Assembly (NCBI GenBank): GCA_013368375.1
Contig: JAACJP010000001.1
Location: forward strand, 1,178,001 to 1,242,000
Reading direction: 5' to 3'
Source: Tricholomella constricta
Taxonomy: Eukaryota > Basidiomycota > Agaricomycetes > Agaricales > Lyophyllaceae
DNA: 64,000 nucleotides
Shown here in pieces: positions 46,491 to 57,270 of this stretch. A model generated the notes under the pieces. That model made no database searches. It saw only the letters and a list, made by a program, of their open reading frames with translations, and had not been told where the DNA came from. A program made the position numbers and the translations under genes. Each line of letters starts with the position of its first letter. Position 1 is the stretch's first letter.

Positions 46491-49400
46491 TCAGCGCATC
46501 TTTGCGAGCTGCGATATACGCTTCACCCCCTGGAGCTCGAGGTATCTATCGAGAGCTGCCAGGGATTCGCAGTGCTCACGCGGCTCCCACGTAGTGTCCC
46601 CTAGGGACCATCGAACTTGAAATTCAATGGCGCCCTCGGACCACCTATGTCCCAGAATCTCCTCGACGAACCACTCGTGGTCGTCTGGTGCACCAAAGTC
46701 GTAAGGCTCTGGGTGCGCTCGATTCGGGAACAGTGCGTCCTCCGTAGCGTAATACGGTCTCAGCACGGACACATGAAACTTCGCGTGTAAGCGGCGCTGC
46801 TGAAGCGCGGAAGGCAGTTCCAACGTATAATTTGACGTTTCTGGCTCTGCCTTCAAGACACGATAAGGCCCCACGAACTTGGGGCACAACTTGCGTGCTC
46901 TACCCTTTGGAAGATTTAAGTTCTTCGTAGATAGGTAAACTAAATCACCAGTGCTAATCTTAGGATCATCACTCCGGCGTTTATTCGCATTCAGCGCTTG
47001 GAATACGCGGGCCTCGATAATAGCATCGTGGGCTTCCGCGAGATTCGAAAGGGCTTGTTCTGCGAACTGGCGAATACCCCGAGGAATCACATTATCACTG
47101 CGAATTTCCTTGATCATGGAGGGCATGTATCCGCTGTTGAGTTTGAATGGTGCGTATTTGGTTGTCTTCGATATACTCGCATTAAGTGCGAACTCGGTCA
47201 TATCTACGCGATCGACCCAGTCTTTCTGGTCGTGGCGCACCACAGTACGGAATATTTGTCCGATACTGCGGTTTGCACACTCAGTCTGTCCATCCGTTTG
47301 AGGATGAAACGATGTGGACATGAGCAGTTTCGATCCAAGGATCTTGTGAAGTTCTCGCCACCATTTGGAGGTGAACTTCGAGTCCCTATCGCTCACGATG
47401 GAACTAGGAAGACCATGCAGACGAACAATCTCGCGCATGTATATCCAGGACAATTCCGACGCGGTCATGCGCGTATGTACTGGAATTAAATGCACCATGC
47501 TCGTCATGCGGCACATAATAACCCACAGGTAATTATAGCCTTTTGATTCAGGGAACGGGCCTATAAAGTCCGTTCCAATGGAGTCCCATGGTTTAATGGG
47601 CACTGGTAGTGAATGTATTTTGCCAGCAGGTTTTTGATTCAAACCCTTGGCTCGCTGACATGACTCACAAGTTTGACAGAACTTGCGAACTTCTGCGGTA
47701 ATGGTGGGCCACCAGTACCAGCGTCGGAGGTATTCCGTGGTACGGTGGGCTCCAAAGTGTCCGTCCAACGGACGTATGTGCTTGTTCTATGAGTTGAGTG
47801 ATCAATTTACGATCACGAGGAACACATAGAACTTCTACGCCGGCTGGATTCGTTGTCCAAATTAACACATCCCGGTGTGTAAAATGCGTGAATTCACTGG
47901 GTTTGTCCATTATTACCGTGAACAATTTATCGGTTTTGTAACCTTTCCGTACTACTTCCAGGAATGAAGCATCGCCATTCCGTGGGTGTGGGTCTGGATG
48001 CAGCGCCGGTGCAGGCTGTTGAAACAATGCCTCGCCCAACGTTTGTTCGCGTTCTGAAGTAGCCCCATCCGGTTGTTGACCGGTCGAGGATTCAGACTGT
48101 ACGGTAGGTTGCTGAAACTCTTCCAGGATGGCGGCTTCGATTTCTCGATCCTCACGCCGTTCCTGGAGGCGGCGACTACGCCTCACTTCCACGTCCTGCA
48201 TGGCTCGAATTTCAATAACTCGTTCAGCCACTTCTTGCAGTCGTGAAGGTGGGAGATCCTCTCCGTCTGGATATATTCGCGCATCAGCGCGTACATAGTC
48301 GTTGACGCTCTGCACCTCATTAGGTGCATCTCCTTCAAAGTAGCGGGATAAGCAATCAGCTACTTTGTCCAGTTCTCCTTTTACATATGTAATGTCAAAG
48401 GTGAACCGAGACATATAATCGTTCCAGCGTCGTTGACGCGGTGACAGATTTACTTGAGTTTTGAAGAACTCTAGCGCTTTATGGTCTGTGATTACATGGA
48501 TATTGTAACCAACCAATTTATCTTCCCATTTTAATAGGGCTTCTAGAATCGCAAGAGTTTCGAGCTCGTGTACAGCATAATTTTGCTGAGCGCTCGTGAA
48601 CTTCTTCGACATGAACCCAGCGGGCCGACATTTCTGCCAAGTGGGTCCTTGGCCGTACATGGCTCCGACGCCAGTCTTCGAGGCATCGCATATAAGCCAT
48701 ATAGGGTCTTTATTCTTAACGTCTATAGGCTGTATGACTGGTGTCCTACAACATATTTGTTTTATCATTTGAAAACACCGATCATGGATCGGTCTCCAAT
48801 GAAATGGCAACCCGTTTTGCGTCATGGACATGAGGGGTCCCGTATACGCAGTAATATCAGGTAGGAAGTTACCCAAGTAATTTACTAGTCCGACAAACCG
48901 CTGAATATCATTATATGATCGCGGTGTTCGCCATTCGCGTATGCGGCTTAGTTTATCGACATCAGGGTGTATACCGCGATCATCGATAATGTGTCCAAGG
49001 CAATCAACGCGTTCAGCGTATGATTCACATTTCTTCCATTTCAGATACAAAGAAGCAGCTCTGAGTCTCTCGAATACTATTCGTAGGTGTTTCTCATGCT
49101 CTTCTATCGATTCTGAAAAGATAAAGATATCATCCAGGTAGACATGCATGAATCTACCAATCAAGTCTCGAAAGGTTGACGTCATGAGTCTCTGGAATGT
49201 GGCAGGTGCGTTGCAGTCACCTATCTGCATTATATTGCTGACATAGGTGCCGGCGATAGTTGCAAAGGCTGTTTTATGTACATCCTCTGGTCGTATACGC
49301 ACTTGCTCATAGGCGTCGGTTAGATCAATTTTTGATCTAATCTTCGCCCGTGCCACATCTTCCCGAATAATTTCTTGATCGGGTAGTGGTGTCACGTCTT

Positions 49401-50346
49401 TCACGGTGTTATCGTTTCGTTGACGTGCGTCGAGTGCAGTTCGTAGCGAACCATCTTTCTTTGGTATGCACAGTAGTGGGGCTGCTTGGCTGACGGACCG
49501 TGGCTCCCACCACTTAGCATCCACATAGCGTATCTTCGCGTGGAATTCTTCTCTCAGCGAATTTGGGCACCGCGGTAAGTGATAGTGATACCGTGCATTC
49601 TCATCGATTAAATGAATCTCATGGTTAACTTCCCTCCACGGTGGTAACATGTTAGGAGTTCTGTTCACCATATCTTGGAATTCATCATGCCATTGCTGAC
49701 GAAGGCGGGGATAATCTTCAGTAGTGAGTTTACTCTTGATTTTTATATTCCCATCCTTTCGTCGCTTCCCTTCCGCGGTTGGTTTCTCATACATATTGCG
49801 GAGGGCTTGTATCTGTTCTTCCGTCTCATCTGGTACTTCCAGTCGTACTTGCCGTGACTGTGGCATACTTCCTGTAGTACTACCAGCTATTGTCCCGACG
49901 TATACTGACGGTTCGGATATCTCGTCTGGGCGCGCATCGCGATATATCTCGCCTTGAGGCGCTTGGACTCGCGTATATGCATGCATGGAGGCAATTACCT
50001 CGTTCCATTCAAATGGCATTCGAGGATCGTACGCCCAATCGACGTGCGGATGTGGTACAGATCGATCCCAAAATGTTCGCTTGGGTTTCTCCTGCGCCAC
50101 TTGTGGTTCCGGTATTTTTACCTTCTCCTCAGTGCTATCCAAATTATCGATTTGCGAAGATTTGGGTTCTTTGTGCTGCATTTTGTGCGTTTTGTCTTTC
50201 TTTTCATACTCGGTTGACCCTTTCTCCCCCTGAAGAGTATCTATATACTCTTCCTCGCTCATCAGTAGACATGGCGCGTCCGACGGAAGACTATGCATTT
50301 TGTGCACCTCTTCCTCCGGAACGTCTTCTACTGTGACTCGTGGGAG
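46491..50346 (-). pseudogene. Element B pol: RT-RH-IN-chromodomain, one frameshift
   Basis: Reading continues in the gag frame right after the gag TGA (50349-50347). RT has KIDLTDAYEQVRI and MHVYLDDIFIFSES; RNase H has LICDASKTGVGAMYG and HELETLAILEALLKW. At about 47772 one extra base shifts frame just before the integrase zinc domain (HFGAHRTTEYLRRWYWWP, CQTCESCQRAKG). Integrase then shows SDRDSKFTSKWW and HPQTDGQTECANRS. The C-terminus is chromodomain-like (EWFVEEILGHRW, EFQVRWSLGDTTWEPREHCE). The single frameshift probably disables this copy. Confidence 0.9.
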
Positions 50347-53300
50347 TCAATCCCGGGGTTTATCCGTGGTACGATAGCGGCACAGCCGTCCATCAGTATC
50401 CCGGAGGTCTACCTTCGTGGCTTCGGTTGATACACCGTTGACCACAACTGTATTCGTCGCGAAATCAAGGATAACTCCATGCTTTCGCATAAACGGTGTA
50501 CCGATAATCATATCATATCGGTCAAAGTTTGCTATATCGACATACAGCATTTCTTCAGATCCGTGTGTTTTAACTAACGCATCAGACCCAAAGTTCACTG
50601 TCGAGCGACTTCCAATCGTTCCCAATTGCAGCGTTATCGGTGCATCCAACGGATACACACGCAGTCCCGCTACCTGGGAGAATGCCGGGGTTACGCCCGT
50701 AGTTGTACTACCCGAGTCCCATAGCGTCCATGCGTTGTGTCCGCCTACATTGACATATGTGGCCAAACACTCCTTGTCGTCGCGCTTATGCACTGGGCGA
50801 GCCTTAGCTACTTTCGATGCGCGAAGATGTACTTTGCGCATCTTTACCTGGCGAGTTTCATCCAACGGTAATTCCGTTATCGCCCTCAGGACTTCAGTCT
50901 CGCTGTCTCGGGAGTAGTAGTCATTATCATAGACATCGACCTCAATGAGTTCATCGCTGTCGCTGTCTACCGACGACTCAGGTGGATTATCCGCTTCATT
51001 AGCAGAGGTATGTCCACTCTCGTCATCAGCCTCATTCTCCGGATCCATGTCCGAATCATCGTCCTCTTCATCAACTGCGGTCCGAGCTGCTCGTATCTGA
51101 GCACGCACGGGGTACGGTTTCTGTTTACATTCTCTCGAGTAATGACCTTTCTTTCCGCATTTGTAGCAGATGACATCTGCCGCTGGTGACGGATTCGGTG
51201 TCGGAGATGAATGCAGTTGGGGGCGTTCCAACTGTCTATTGGGTGGCGCACCCGAGTTCGGGTCGGGGCGTGCTTGCACTCCCACCTTTCCTCCTCGTCC
51301 ACGCAGTGGCGTAGCCACCACTCTCGCGTGTAGTCCTCCAGCTAAGGCGGACTTGCGAATGAAAGTGGTACCGATTCGCCCACCTCCGCGGGGCCTCGAA
51401 GATGTTACTTCGGGATTCCGGCGCGAACGACAGCGTGAGTTTCGAGCAAGGTAGTGCGCAGCTGTCTTAGAGGCAGACTCATACGCCTTCGCCTCGGAGA
51501 CAAACTCATCGACTGTATTTATCTCAGGTGACAATCCACCTTCCTTAATTAGGGCGACGAGCATATCTTTGGGTATACCTTCCAGGAAGGTATCACGCAC
51601 GATGTATTCGTCTGGGAACACAGCCATATTTTGTGCGTGGTCCATGAGCTCGTCATAAAACCCTTGAACTCCAATGCTTTCATTATAAGTAGCATCGTAA
51701 AAGTCCTCTCGTGCATCCTGCATTGTTGACGGCTGTACAAAGCGATCATACAATCCAAGAATGACGTCTTCAAACGTCCAATGGTGTTGACGACGGTTTA
51801 CATGAACGACGTGGCGCTGGTACCATGTCTTAGCTTCTCCTCTGAGAAACTCTGGTACAACGAGCACGCGTTCATGGTCGCGTTCGTCGCCACCATACTG
51901 GCATGCGGCTAAATGAACGCACACGTCCGTTAGCCACCTTTCAAGGTCGCTAAACTTGGTTCCTCCAGCGTATGGAGTTATAGTTTTGGACGCGTCAGAT
52001 CGCCTCAATTTACTACCCTCGGGAAGTTGCAGGCGTGTACCGAGTTGTTCTTCTAGCAGCGCTTTCAAGCGTACATGCATAGAATCTCGGTGTTGTTCCA
52101 CGGCTTCAGCGACTCCAGGGTTTCGGGAAGTTGACCGCACTTGCGGAGGCATCAAGAACCCACGCCCAGGGGTTTCACTTGATCTACCTGGGTTTCGTGA
52201 TATAGGGTTCACGACACTCATTCCCCTACCGCGTCCACGAGCATTGGTAAAATGCGTACAAACTACGGGAGTCTCATGAGGAGGTCGATCTCTAGCAAAT
52301 GTTTGCTGTTGATCACGTCCCTGCAGGTGCTCATCGTAGGGGGCACTCTGCACATTATTATCCTGTTCGTGAGGTTGTCCAATCGACTCGAAATAAATGC
52401 TCTTCATTTGGTCGACGGGCTGACGTCCGATAAAGATCACTCCCTGGTCATTGTAAACTGAATGACCCTGTTGCTGCAAGTCTCGATCCCGCTCGCGCTG
52501 GAGGGCGACTCTGTCTGCCCACGAGTCTGCCATTGGGTATCGACGGGATGCATTCCCAGGGACTTGTATCACAGGCGGTGATGTCTCAGTCGTGAACCGT
52601 AGTGTTTGAGCAGGCGCAGGCCTTTCCTTAATCGGTTTGACGCCGTCGTGTGTTTCATCCACACGATCCTCGATTTTTACAGGCGTGGTGAGCACAGGGC
52701 CGATGCTGTCGGCTGCTTGTGTTGTTCCTACTGTTGCTTGCGGAGCTTTCAGTGTCGAAGACCTCGATGCTTCCAAGACAGTGGCCATAGAATAGTTATC
52801 TATTTCGAAGCGAATGCCTTCGATAACTAGCTTTACAAATTCGATACTGTTCGTATCAGGCTCCGTGTCCATGATCGCACAGTGTACGTAGGCGGAGCCT
52901 AGCGCGTTCTCATTCATCTGAGTACGTCGACTAGCGTCTGGGACCATCGACTGGTATTCTGACCAGTAGAGGTGAACCTGGCGCTTGAGGAGGGGCGAGA
53001 ACCTGAAGATGTTCAGGGTCCCGTTGTCCGATTCTGCCATCGAGCTGACAGGCGATAACGCCCGTCGTCGAAGGTACGCACTCGTAACCGACTGGTTATC
53101 CGTGTTGGCGTGTACCGGGGCTTGTACCGAAGACTGTGGCGCAGCAGTGGGGGCCGGGGAGGCGGCGTACGCTTGTTGCAGAGCCAATCGTACGGGGCCA
53201 TCGTCCGATGCATGTCTAAGACTCGCATCTTCAGCAGTTTCGACCCCCAGAGTGCCTAACCTTGCGGCTGGGCGCTCTGTGGCATGCATTGATAGTAGCT

Positions 53301-53481
53301 CCAGGCTACTTACCGCTGTTGGTCCCTCTGCTGCTGCTACACCTTGCCCGACTTTGTCTGAATGACGTTGAGGCGGCACATAGGCTATAGGAGGTCGCGG
53401 TACTGGCGGATCGACGATAGATTGTATCGTTGGTGTGTTTTCAGAGCTGGTAGCGCTCGGTGGCGCTCGGTTTGGATCCAT
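50347..53481 (-). CDS. Element B Gag-protease (1044 aa)
   Basis: ATG 53481 opens MDPNRAPPSATSSENT. A long Ser/Pro/Gln-rich N-terminal region precedes a Gag core (WLTDVCVHLAACQYGG, FEDVILGLYDRFVQ). A zinc knuckle CYKCGKKGHYSREC and an acidic stretch follow, and then a retropepsin domain with ATYVNVGGHNAWTLWDSGST and YDMIIGTPFMRKHGVILDF. It ends TTDKPRD at TGA 50349-50347. Pol continues in the same frame beyond this single stop. Confidence 0.92.
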   Translation of the reverse strand: MDPNRAPPSATSSENTPTIQSIVDPPVPRPPIAYVPPQRHSDKVGQGVAAAEGPTAVSSLELLSMHATERPAARLGTLGVETAEDASLRHASDDGPVRLALQQAYAASPAPTAAPQSSVQAPVHANTDNQSVTSAYLRRRALSPVSSMAESDNGTLNIFRFSPLLKRQVHLYWSEYQSMVPDASRRTQMNENALGSAYVHCAIMDTEPDTNSIEFVKLVIEGIRFEIDNYSMATVLEASRSSTLKAPQATVGTTQAADSIGPVLTTPVKIEDRVDETHDGVKPIKERPAPAQTLRFTTETSPPVIQVPGNASRRYPMADSWADRVALQRERDRDLQQQGHSVYNDQGVIFIGRQPVDQMKSIYFESIGQPHEQDNNVQSAPYDEHLQGRDQQQTFARDRPPHETPVVCTHFTNARGRGRGMSVVNPISRNPGRSSETPGRGFLMPPQVRSTSRNPGVAEAVEQHRDSMHVRLKALLEEQLGTRLQLPEGSKLRRSDASKTITPYAGGTKFSDLERWLTDVCVHLAACQYGGDERDHERVLVVPEFLRGEAKTWYQRHVVHVNRRQHHWTFEDVILGLYDRFVQPSTMQDAREDFYDATYNESIGVQGFYDELMDHAQNMAVFPDEYIVRDTFLEGIPKDMLVALIKEGGLSPEINTVDEFVSEAKAYESASKTAAHYLARNSRCRSRRNPEVTSSRPRGGGRIGTTFIRKSALAGGLHARVVATPLRGRGGKVGVQARPDPNSGAPPNRQLERPQLHSSPTPNPSPAADVICYKCGKKGHYSRECKQKPYPVRAQIRAARTAVDEEDDDSDMDPENEADDESGHTSANEADNPPESSVDSDSDELIEVDVYDNDYYSRDSETEVLRAITELPLDETRQVKMRKVHLRASKVAKARPVHKRDDKECLATYVNVGGHNAWTLWDSGSTTTGVTPAFSQVAGLRVYPLDAPITLQLGTIGSRSTVNFGSDALVKTHGSEEMLYVDIANFDRYDMIIGTPFMRKHGVILDFATNTVVVNGVSTEATKVDLRDTDGRLCRYRTTDKPRD

Positions 53482-53595
53482 CGCAGATAGATCTTCGTTT
53501 CAGGGTTGTGGTGATGGTGATGGCGCTGATAAGCGAGTCGACGTCGAAGATAGAGAGCAGTTAAGCAGATAGCAAAGCTGGGTAGCTTAAAAAAG

Positions 53596-53829
53596 TGTAA
53601 CGGTTGTACGGGGTTGGGGGATCCTTGCGAGACACCAGACACGTTAAGCTAGACCAATCTGTGGGATTCTGCTAAGTACGTGTACAGGGTGAAGGTGCAA
53701 AGGATTATCTAAGCATAAACTGTACAGGACATTTATATACGCATAACAAAGATGGTCGTGCATTACCAGAAGGTAATGCCAAACAGGTCGCGTCTCAATA
53801 TAGACGTATTGTAACGCACCGTCGTTACA
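53596..53829 (-). repeat. Element B 5' LTR (234 bp)
   Basis: Matches 25857-26090 with about three differences. TATATA at 53734-53739 is a likely promoter for the minus-strand transcript. The leader between LTR and gag (53482-53595) has no TGG-type tRNA site. Confidence 0.92.
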
Positions 53830-54116
53830 GGTCTCCAGTTCAATGTCGAGCCACAGGGATCTGGGGCAGGGGGAGGCAGCGGCGATGAAGCGACTAGGAA
53901 GTCGCTTTTCCCAGCGGGGTAGGCCACGACGCGACGGAGCGATCAGCTTTGCGACTGCGATTGGTGTCGTCGGGTCGGAGGGGTTTTGTACGTCTTTGTC
54001 GGTCGGTTCACTCGTAGGAATAGCAGTAATAATAGGTGTATTGGCATATTCTACGGACAGTGGAGCGAACCGATTACGACTAGACAACGGGGGTGTACGT
54101 TCCACCCGTTGTGCGA
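53830..54116 (-). pseudogene. Element E pol fragment (protease N-terminal side only)
   Basis: Starts just past the gag stop with RTPPLSSRNRFAPLSVEY, the same start as element D pol. It runs through RRGLPRWEKRLPSRF and stops being homologous at the element B LTR, before the protease active site. Confidence 0.85.
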
Positions 54117-55323
54117 TTAAAAACCCTCCTCGGCGTCAGAGGCGCCCGCGTCGGCCGACGATGGAGTCTGGTCGGCGGGAACTGCGTCTTTGCGGGCTAG
54201 ACGCTCCATGATGAGCGCCTCCAGCTCGTCATCGAGCATGTGGCGCACGTCCCAGCGCAAGGGACAGTCACGCGAGTAGTGACCCTTCTTCTTGCACCGG
54301 AAGCAGTGGTCGTCGGCAGGTGCGACCCGGTCGCGCATCCGATCTACATCCATCGGGACGCCCTGGGGGAGCGGCCTAGGGGCCGGTGCGATGGGAGTGC
54401 GAGGGGCGGGGGGAGCGGAAGCGGGAGTGGGAATGGGAGTGGGGGCAGTAGCGAACGCCCATCATGCAGCTACAGCGGTGGTCGGGCGGCTGTCCGGCGC
54501 CTTTGTCGGGACCATCCGACGGTGGAAGTCGTCCTCCGACCTCATGATGAAATCTTGAGAGCGGGCGATCCTCAGCCACTCCTCAATCTTCTCGTCGTGC
54601 GGGCGACCCGTGGTGATGCTTCCGAGTCGCCTCGAAAGCTTTGGGTCCATTCCCGGACGGAATTTGAGGACCAGGTGGCGCCCATCGGGGTAGCCTGCCT
54701 TGACCCACAGGGATCGGAACGAGTCGATGTATTCGTCGATCGACCGACCATTCTGGAAGTACGCCGTCGACTCCAAGATGAGCGCGGCGTCGGTGACTTC
54801 GTCGAAGAGGAAGAACTCGCTGCGGAAGGTGTCTTCGAAGTCCTTCCAGGCAGGAAAGACGTCCTTGGCGGTTCCGAACTGGAATACCCGACTGACAAAG
54901 TCGGCAGCTCGTCCGTGCTGCATGTATGACAGCACCCATATGATTCGGGCGTGGTCGTCGGCGAAACTTCCCTCGCACAAGGAGAAGTAGAGGTTGCAGG
55001 CGTTCCAGAATGCGCGACCGCCCGAACGGGCGCCATCGTAAATGGGAGGGGGCGACGGTCGGAGGTGGTGCGATCCCGATCGCAGAGAGCCTGGCGGCGG
55101 AGGGGTCGTCTCAGGTGGCGGAAAGATCGTGTCAGGCGGTGAAGGGGTCGTGTCTGCTTCAGGAGCAGCGGGGGTGGGATTGGGGGGTGTCCCCGACATG
55201 AGTTTTTCGAAAAGAGCGGAGAGATGATCCATAGAGGCCGTGTTGGAGATTCGCCAACCGCTCCTCCGTCGTGAGGAAGGGAGAGAACGGTCGTTCGAGC
55301 GGCATGTCACCAAATTCGGACAT
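54117..55323 (-). pseudogene. Element E gag, frameshifted
   Basis: ATG 55323 opens MSEFGDMPLERPFSPFLTTE, then shifts frame near 55.25 kb. The core frame (RSGGRAFWNACNLYFSLCEG, IDEYIDSFRSLWVKAGYPDG) ends at a stop at 54462. The zinc knuckle CFRCKKKGHYSRDC lies in yet another register and ends at TAA 54119-54117 after a U5 run. At least two frameshifts relative to element D gag. Confidence 0.88.
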
Positions 55324-55401
55324 CTCGAAACGGGACTGGGCGGGCGATCGGAGCGAGCGCGCGTTGGACGGTCGCGTGTAGCAGACGCATGTTTCGGCGC
55401 T

Positions 55402-56440
55402 GATGAGCACCGTCCCGCGCTGTACACTGAACCAGCCCATAATACAGACATCAACCGCTGCGCCACGACGACCGCGGTACCGAACGCGACCGAAGCACTA
55501 AACCGACCGACCGACAATACGACCGACCGACCGACCGACAATACGACCGGCGCACTGACCGCGAGACGAAGTAACTAGAAACGCCAGTTCTCCTCTTTCG
55601 GGCGCACGGAGCACGGAACGCCGTATAACCTGTCAACGACTGCGCACGTTTGTATGCCAAGGTCTCAGCCCGGCGACGACCAAACCCGATTTGAAATTAT
55701 CCTACGAAACGCCTTGCCCAGCCATCCGTAGAGAGGATCCGGCCGTACCATGGAGTTCCGCCTCCAAGAGCCGCTACCGATCACAAATCCTGTACCGATC
55801 ACAAATCTGACCCGACGCCTCTAGCCGATCAAAAAGCCTCTTTGCCGAGCTAAAGAGCGCCACACTCCCTAAAAAGAGTCGCGCGGTCCCAAGCTTGGCG
55901 GTGCTTCTCCCAATAAACCAGTAAAACACCTGCCTCGCCGGCTCGTGAAAGACGAGTCGGTCGCATAGTATAAAACATAACCATGTATTACCTACTTTCC
56001 CCAGTGAATTACAGCCCGTATTTTCCTCATACTCAGAGTTAATAGCTCAAAAACCGTCGTCCCTGCCGTCTCCGCATCGTTCCCATCGTATAAACCATCG
56101 CCGCCATCGTAAACCTCGTAACCGCCGTCTCTGTCGCCTCGTACCCGTCGCCCGAACCCGTGAGTTCTCCGTATTAATCTTGTTCGCCTCATTGTCGCAC
56201 GACCGACACCACAAGTCGCATCGCCGACCCGTTCCACCTGGGAACGTCGTATTCCATCGCCCCCGTCGCATTGTTGTCGGTTCGACTAATTACGAGTCAG
56301 ATCGTCTTTTAACTTCGTTAAACAACTCTTAAAAACCCTGCACACTCGCGTGTTTGGGAACTTTTAACACTTCTTGCCCCCCATAGTTGTTAGTTGTTTT
56401 GTTGTTGTGCACAGCACCTACAGGCCTTCTAGCTCTATCA
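55402..56440 (+). repeat. Solo LTR of element C type, inverted and diverged
   Basis: The right part (about 55960-56440) is a clear but diverged reverse complement of the 26211-26690 part of the element C LTR, ending CTCTATCA. The left end TGATGAGCACC resembles the inverted LTR end TGATATGCACC. Flanks gcgc and gcgt make an imperfect 4-bp target duplication. Element E leader sequence resumes on both sides, as judged against element D. Confidence 0.65.
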
Positions 56441-56493
56441 GCGTGGAAGATGGTCGGTCGGCTTCGTCGGGCTTCTAAGAGACACTATTCTGC

Positions 56494-56883
56494 TGTTAGG
56501 GCGACCTTAGAGCAGAGCTTAGTCGTGCTGGCAAAGGGGAATCCAAAGTTATATTGATGTACAGCAACCGAAGGTAAGTAAGGCTTACCTGGCAAAGGGG
56601 AATCCAAAGAGAATAGTGTAAAGGATTCCCAGATGCCAGGGGGCCGGCTATATACGAGTGTACTGTACATGTGATAATAACGAGCGGTTCTGGATGCTGT
56701 CTGATGGTAACCGTCGTCGGGATGTCGGGTGATCGGGAAACAGTGTCAGGCCTGAACAGGGAAGGGAGGGAAACGACAGGAGTCAGAGCATCAGGGTCGG
56801 GATCGCGATCGGGCAGGAGCGATCGCACGTGTCGAGGGGCAGTCGATGAGCGTAGGAGGGCGCGAACGGGTGTTCCCCTAACA
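56494..56883 (-). repeat. Element E 5' LTR (390 bp)
   Basis: Starts TGTTAGGG and ends CCCTAACA. It shares long stretches with the element D LTR, including GAGAATAGTGTAAAGGATTCCC and GGCTATATACGAGTGTA. On its inner side the minus strand reads GCAGAATAGTGT, complementary over 10 nt to its own predicted RNA start, as in element D. Confidence 0.85.
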
Positions 56884-57270
56884 AGCTCAAGTTTTGAAAA
56901 TTTGTGTGAGGGACAACAGAGGGTGTCTCAGATGACGATGCAGAAATTTTTATAGAAATTCGACGAGAAGACGTCGAGGAGCATAGAGTGATAGAGATTG
57001 GAGAGGACGACGACGAAAGTACGTCGACGAACGAGAGATGTTTGCATTATGACAGGAATATGTCGTTAAGCGCAAGGGGTAGAGATTGGAATTTCGACGA
57101 CGAGAGTACGTCGTCAGAATCGAGGAGATAAGAGATTGGAGTATGAGATTGAGAGAACGCTGAATGAAGTTCAACATCGAAATAGCTGAGACGAGATCGA
57201 GACATCTCGTATTGTAGAGAAGACGCAGAGTTTTGAGGAGAAGTTGAAATACACATACCTCGTCGGCAAC
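56884..57270. repeat. Purine-rich stretch with short direct repeats
   Basis: Contains several copies of AGAGATTGGA and two of a GACGACGA(A/G)AGTACGTCG unit (near 57007 and 57097), which are partly self-complementary. No coding sequence is recognised. Confidence 0.5.

Larger units (their letters stand above)
25857..53829 (-). mobile_element. Element B: Ty3/gypsy chromovirus with third ORF, interrupted by element C
   Basis: Two 234-bp LTRs (TGTAACG...CGTTACA) at 25857-26090 and 53596-53829 bracket a minus-strand element. Gag is at 53481, pol at 50307-46491, a third ORF region at 46349-43742, and a polypurine tract lies beside the left (3') LTR. Removing element C (26211-43692) and one acgg copy leaves about 10.5 kb. 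The LTRs differ at about three positions by eye. Flanks are ctcca on the left and ggtct on the right, so there is no target-site duplication. Confidence 0.9.
53830..56883 (-). mobile_element. Element E: truncated relative of element D
   Basis: Keeps a 5' LTR (56494-56883), primer-binding site, gag and the first part of pol. Pol is cut at 53829/53830 where element B begins, and the missing 3' part is not found left of element B. Gag and pol sequence is clearly the element D family (e.g. MQHGRAADFV, GARSGGRAFWNAC shared). A solo LTR of the element C type sits in its leader. Confidence 0.85.
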
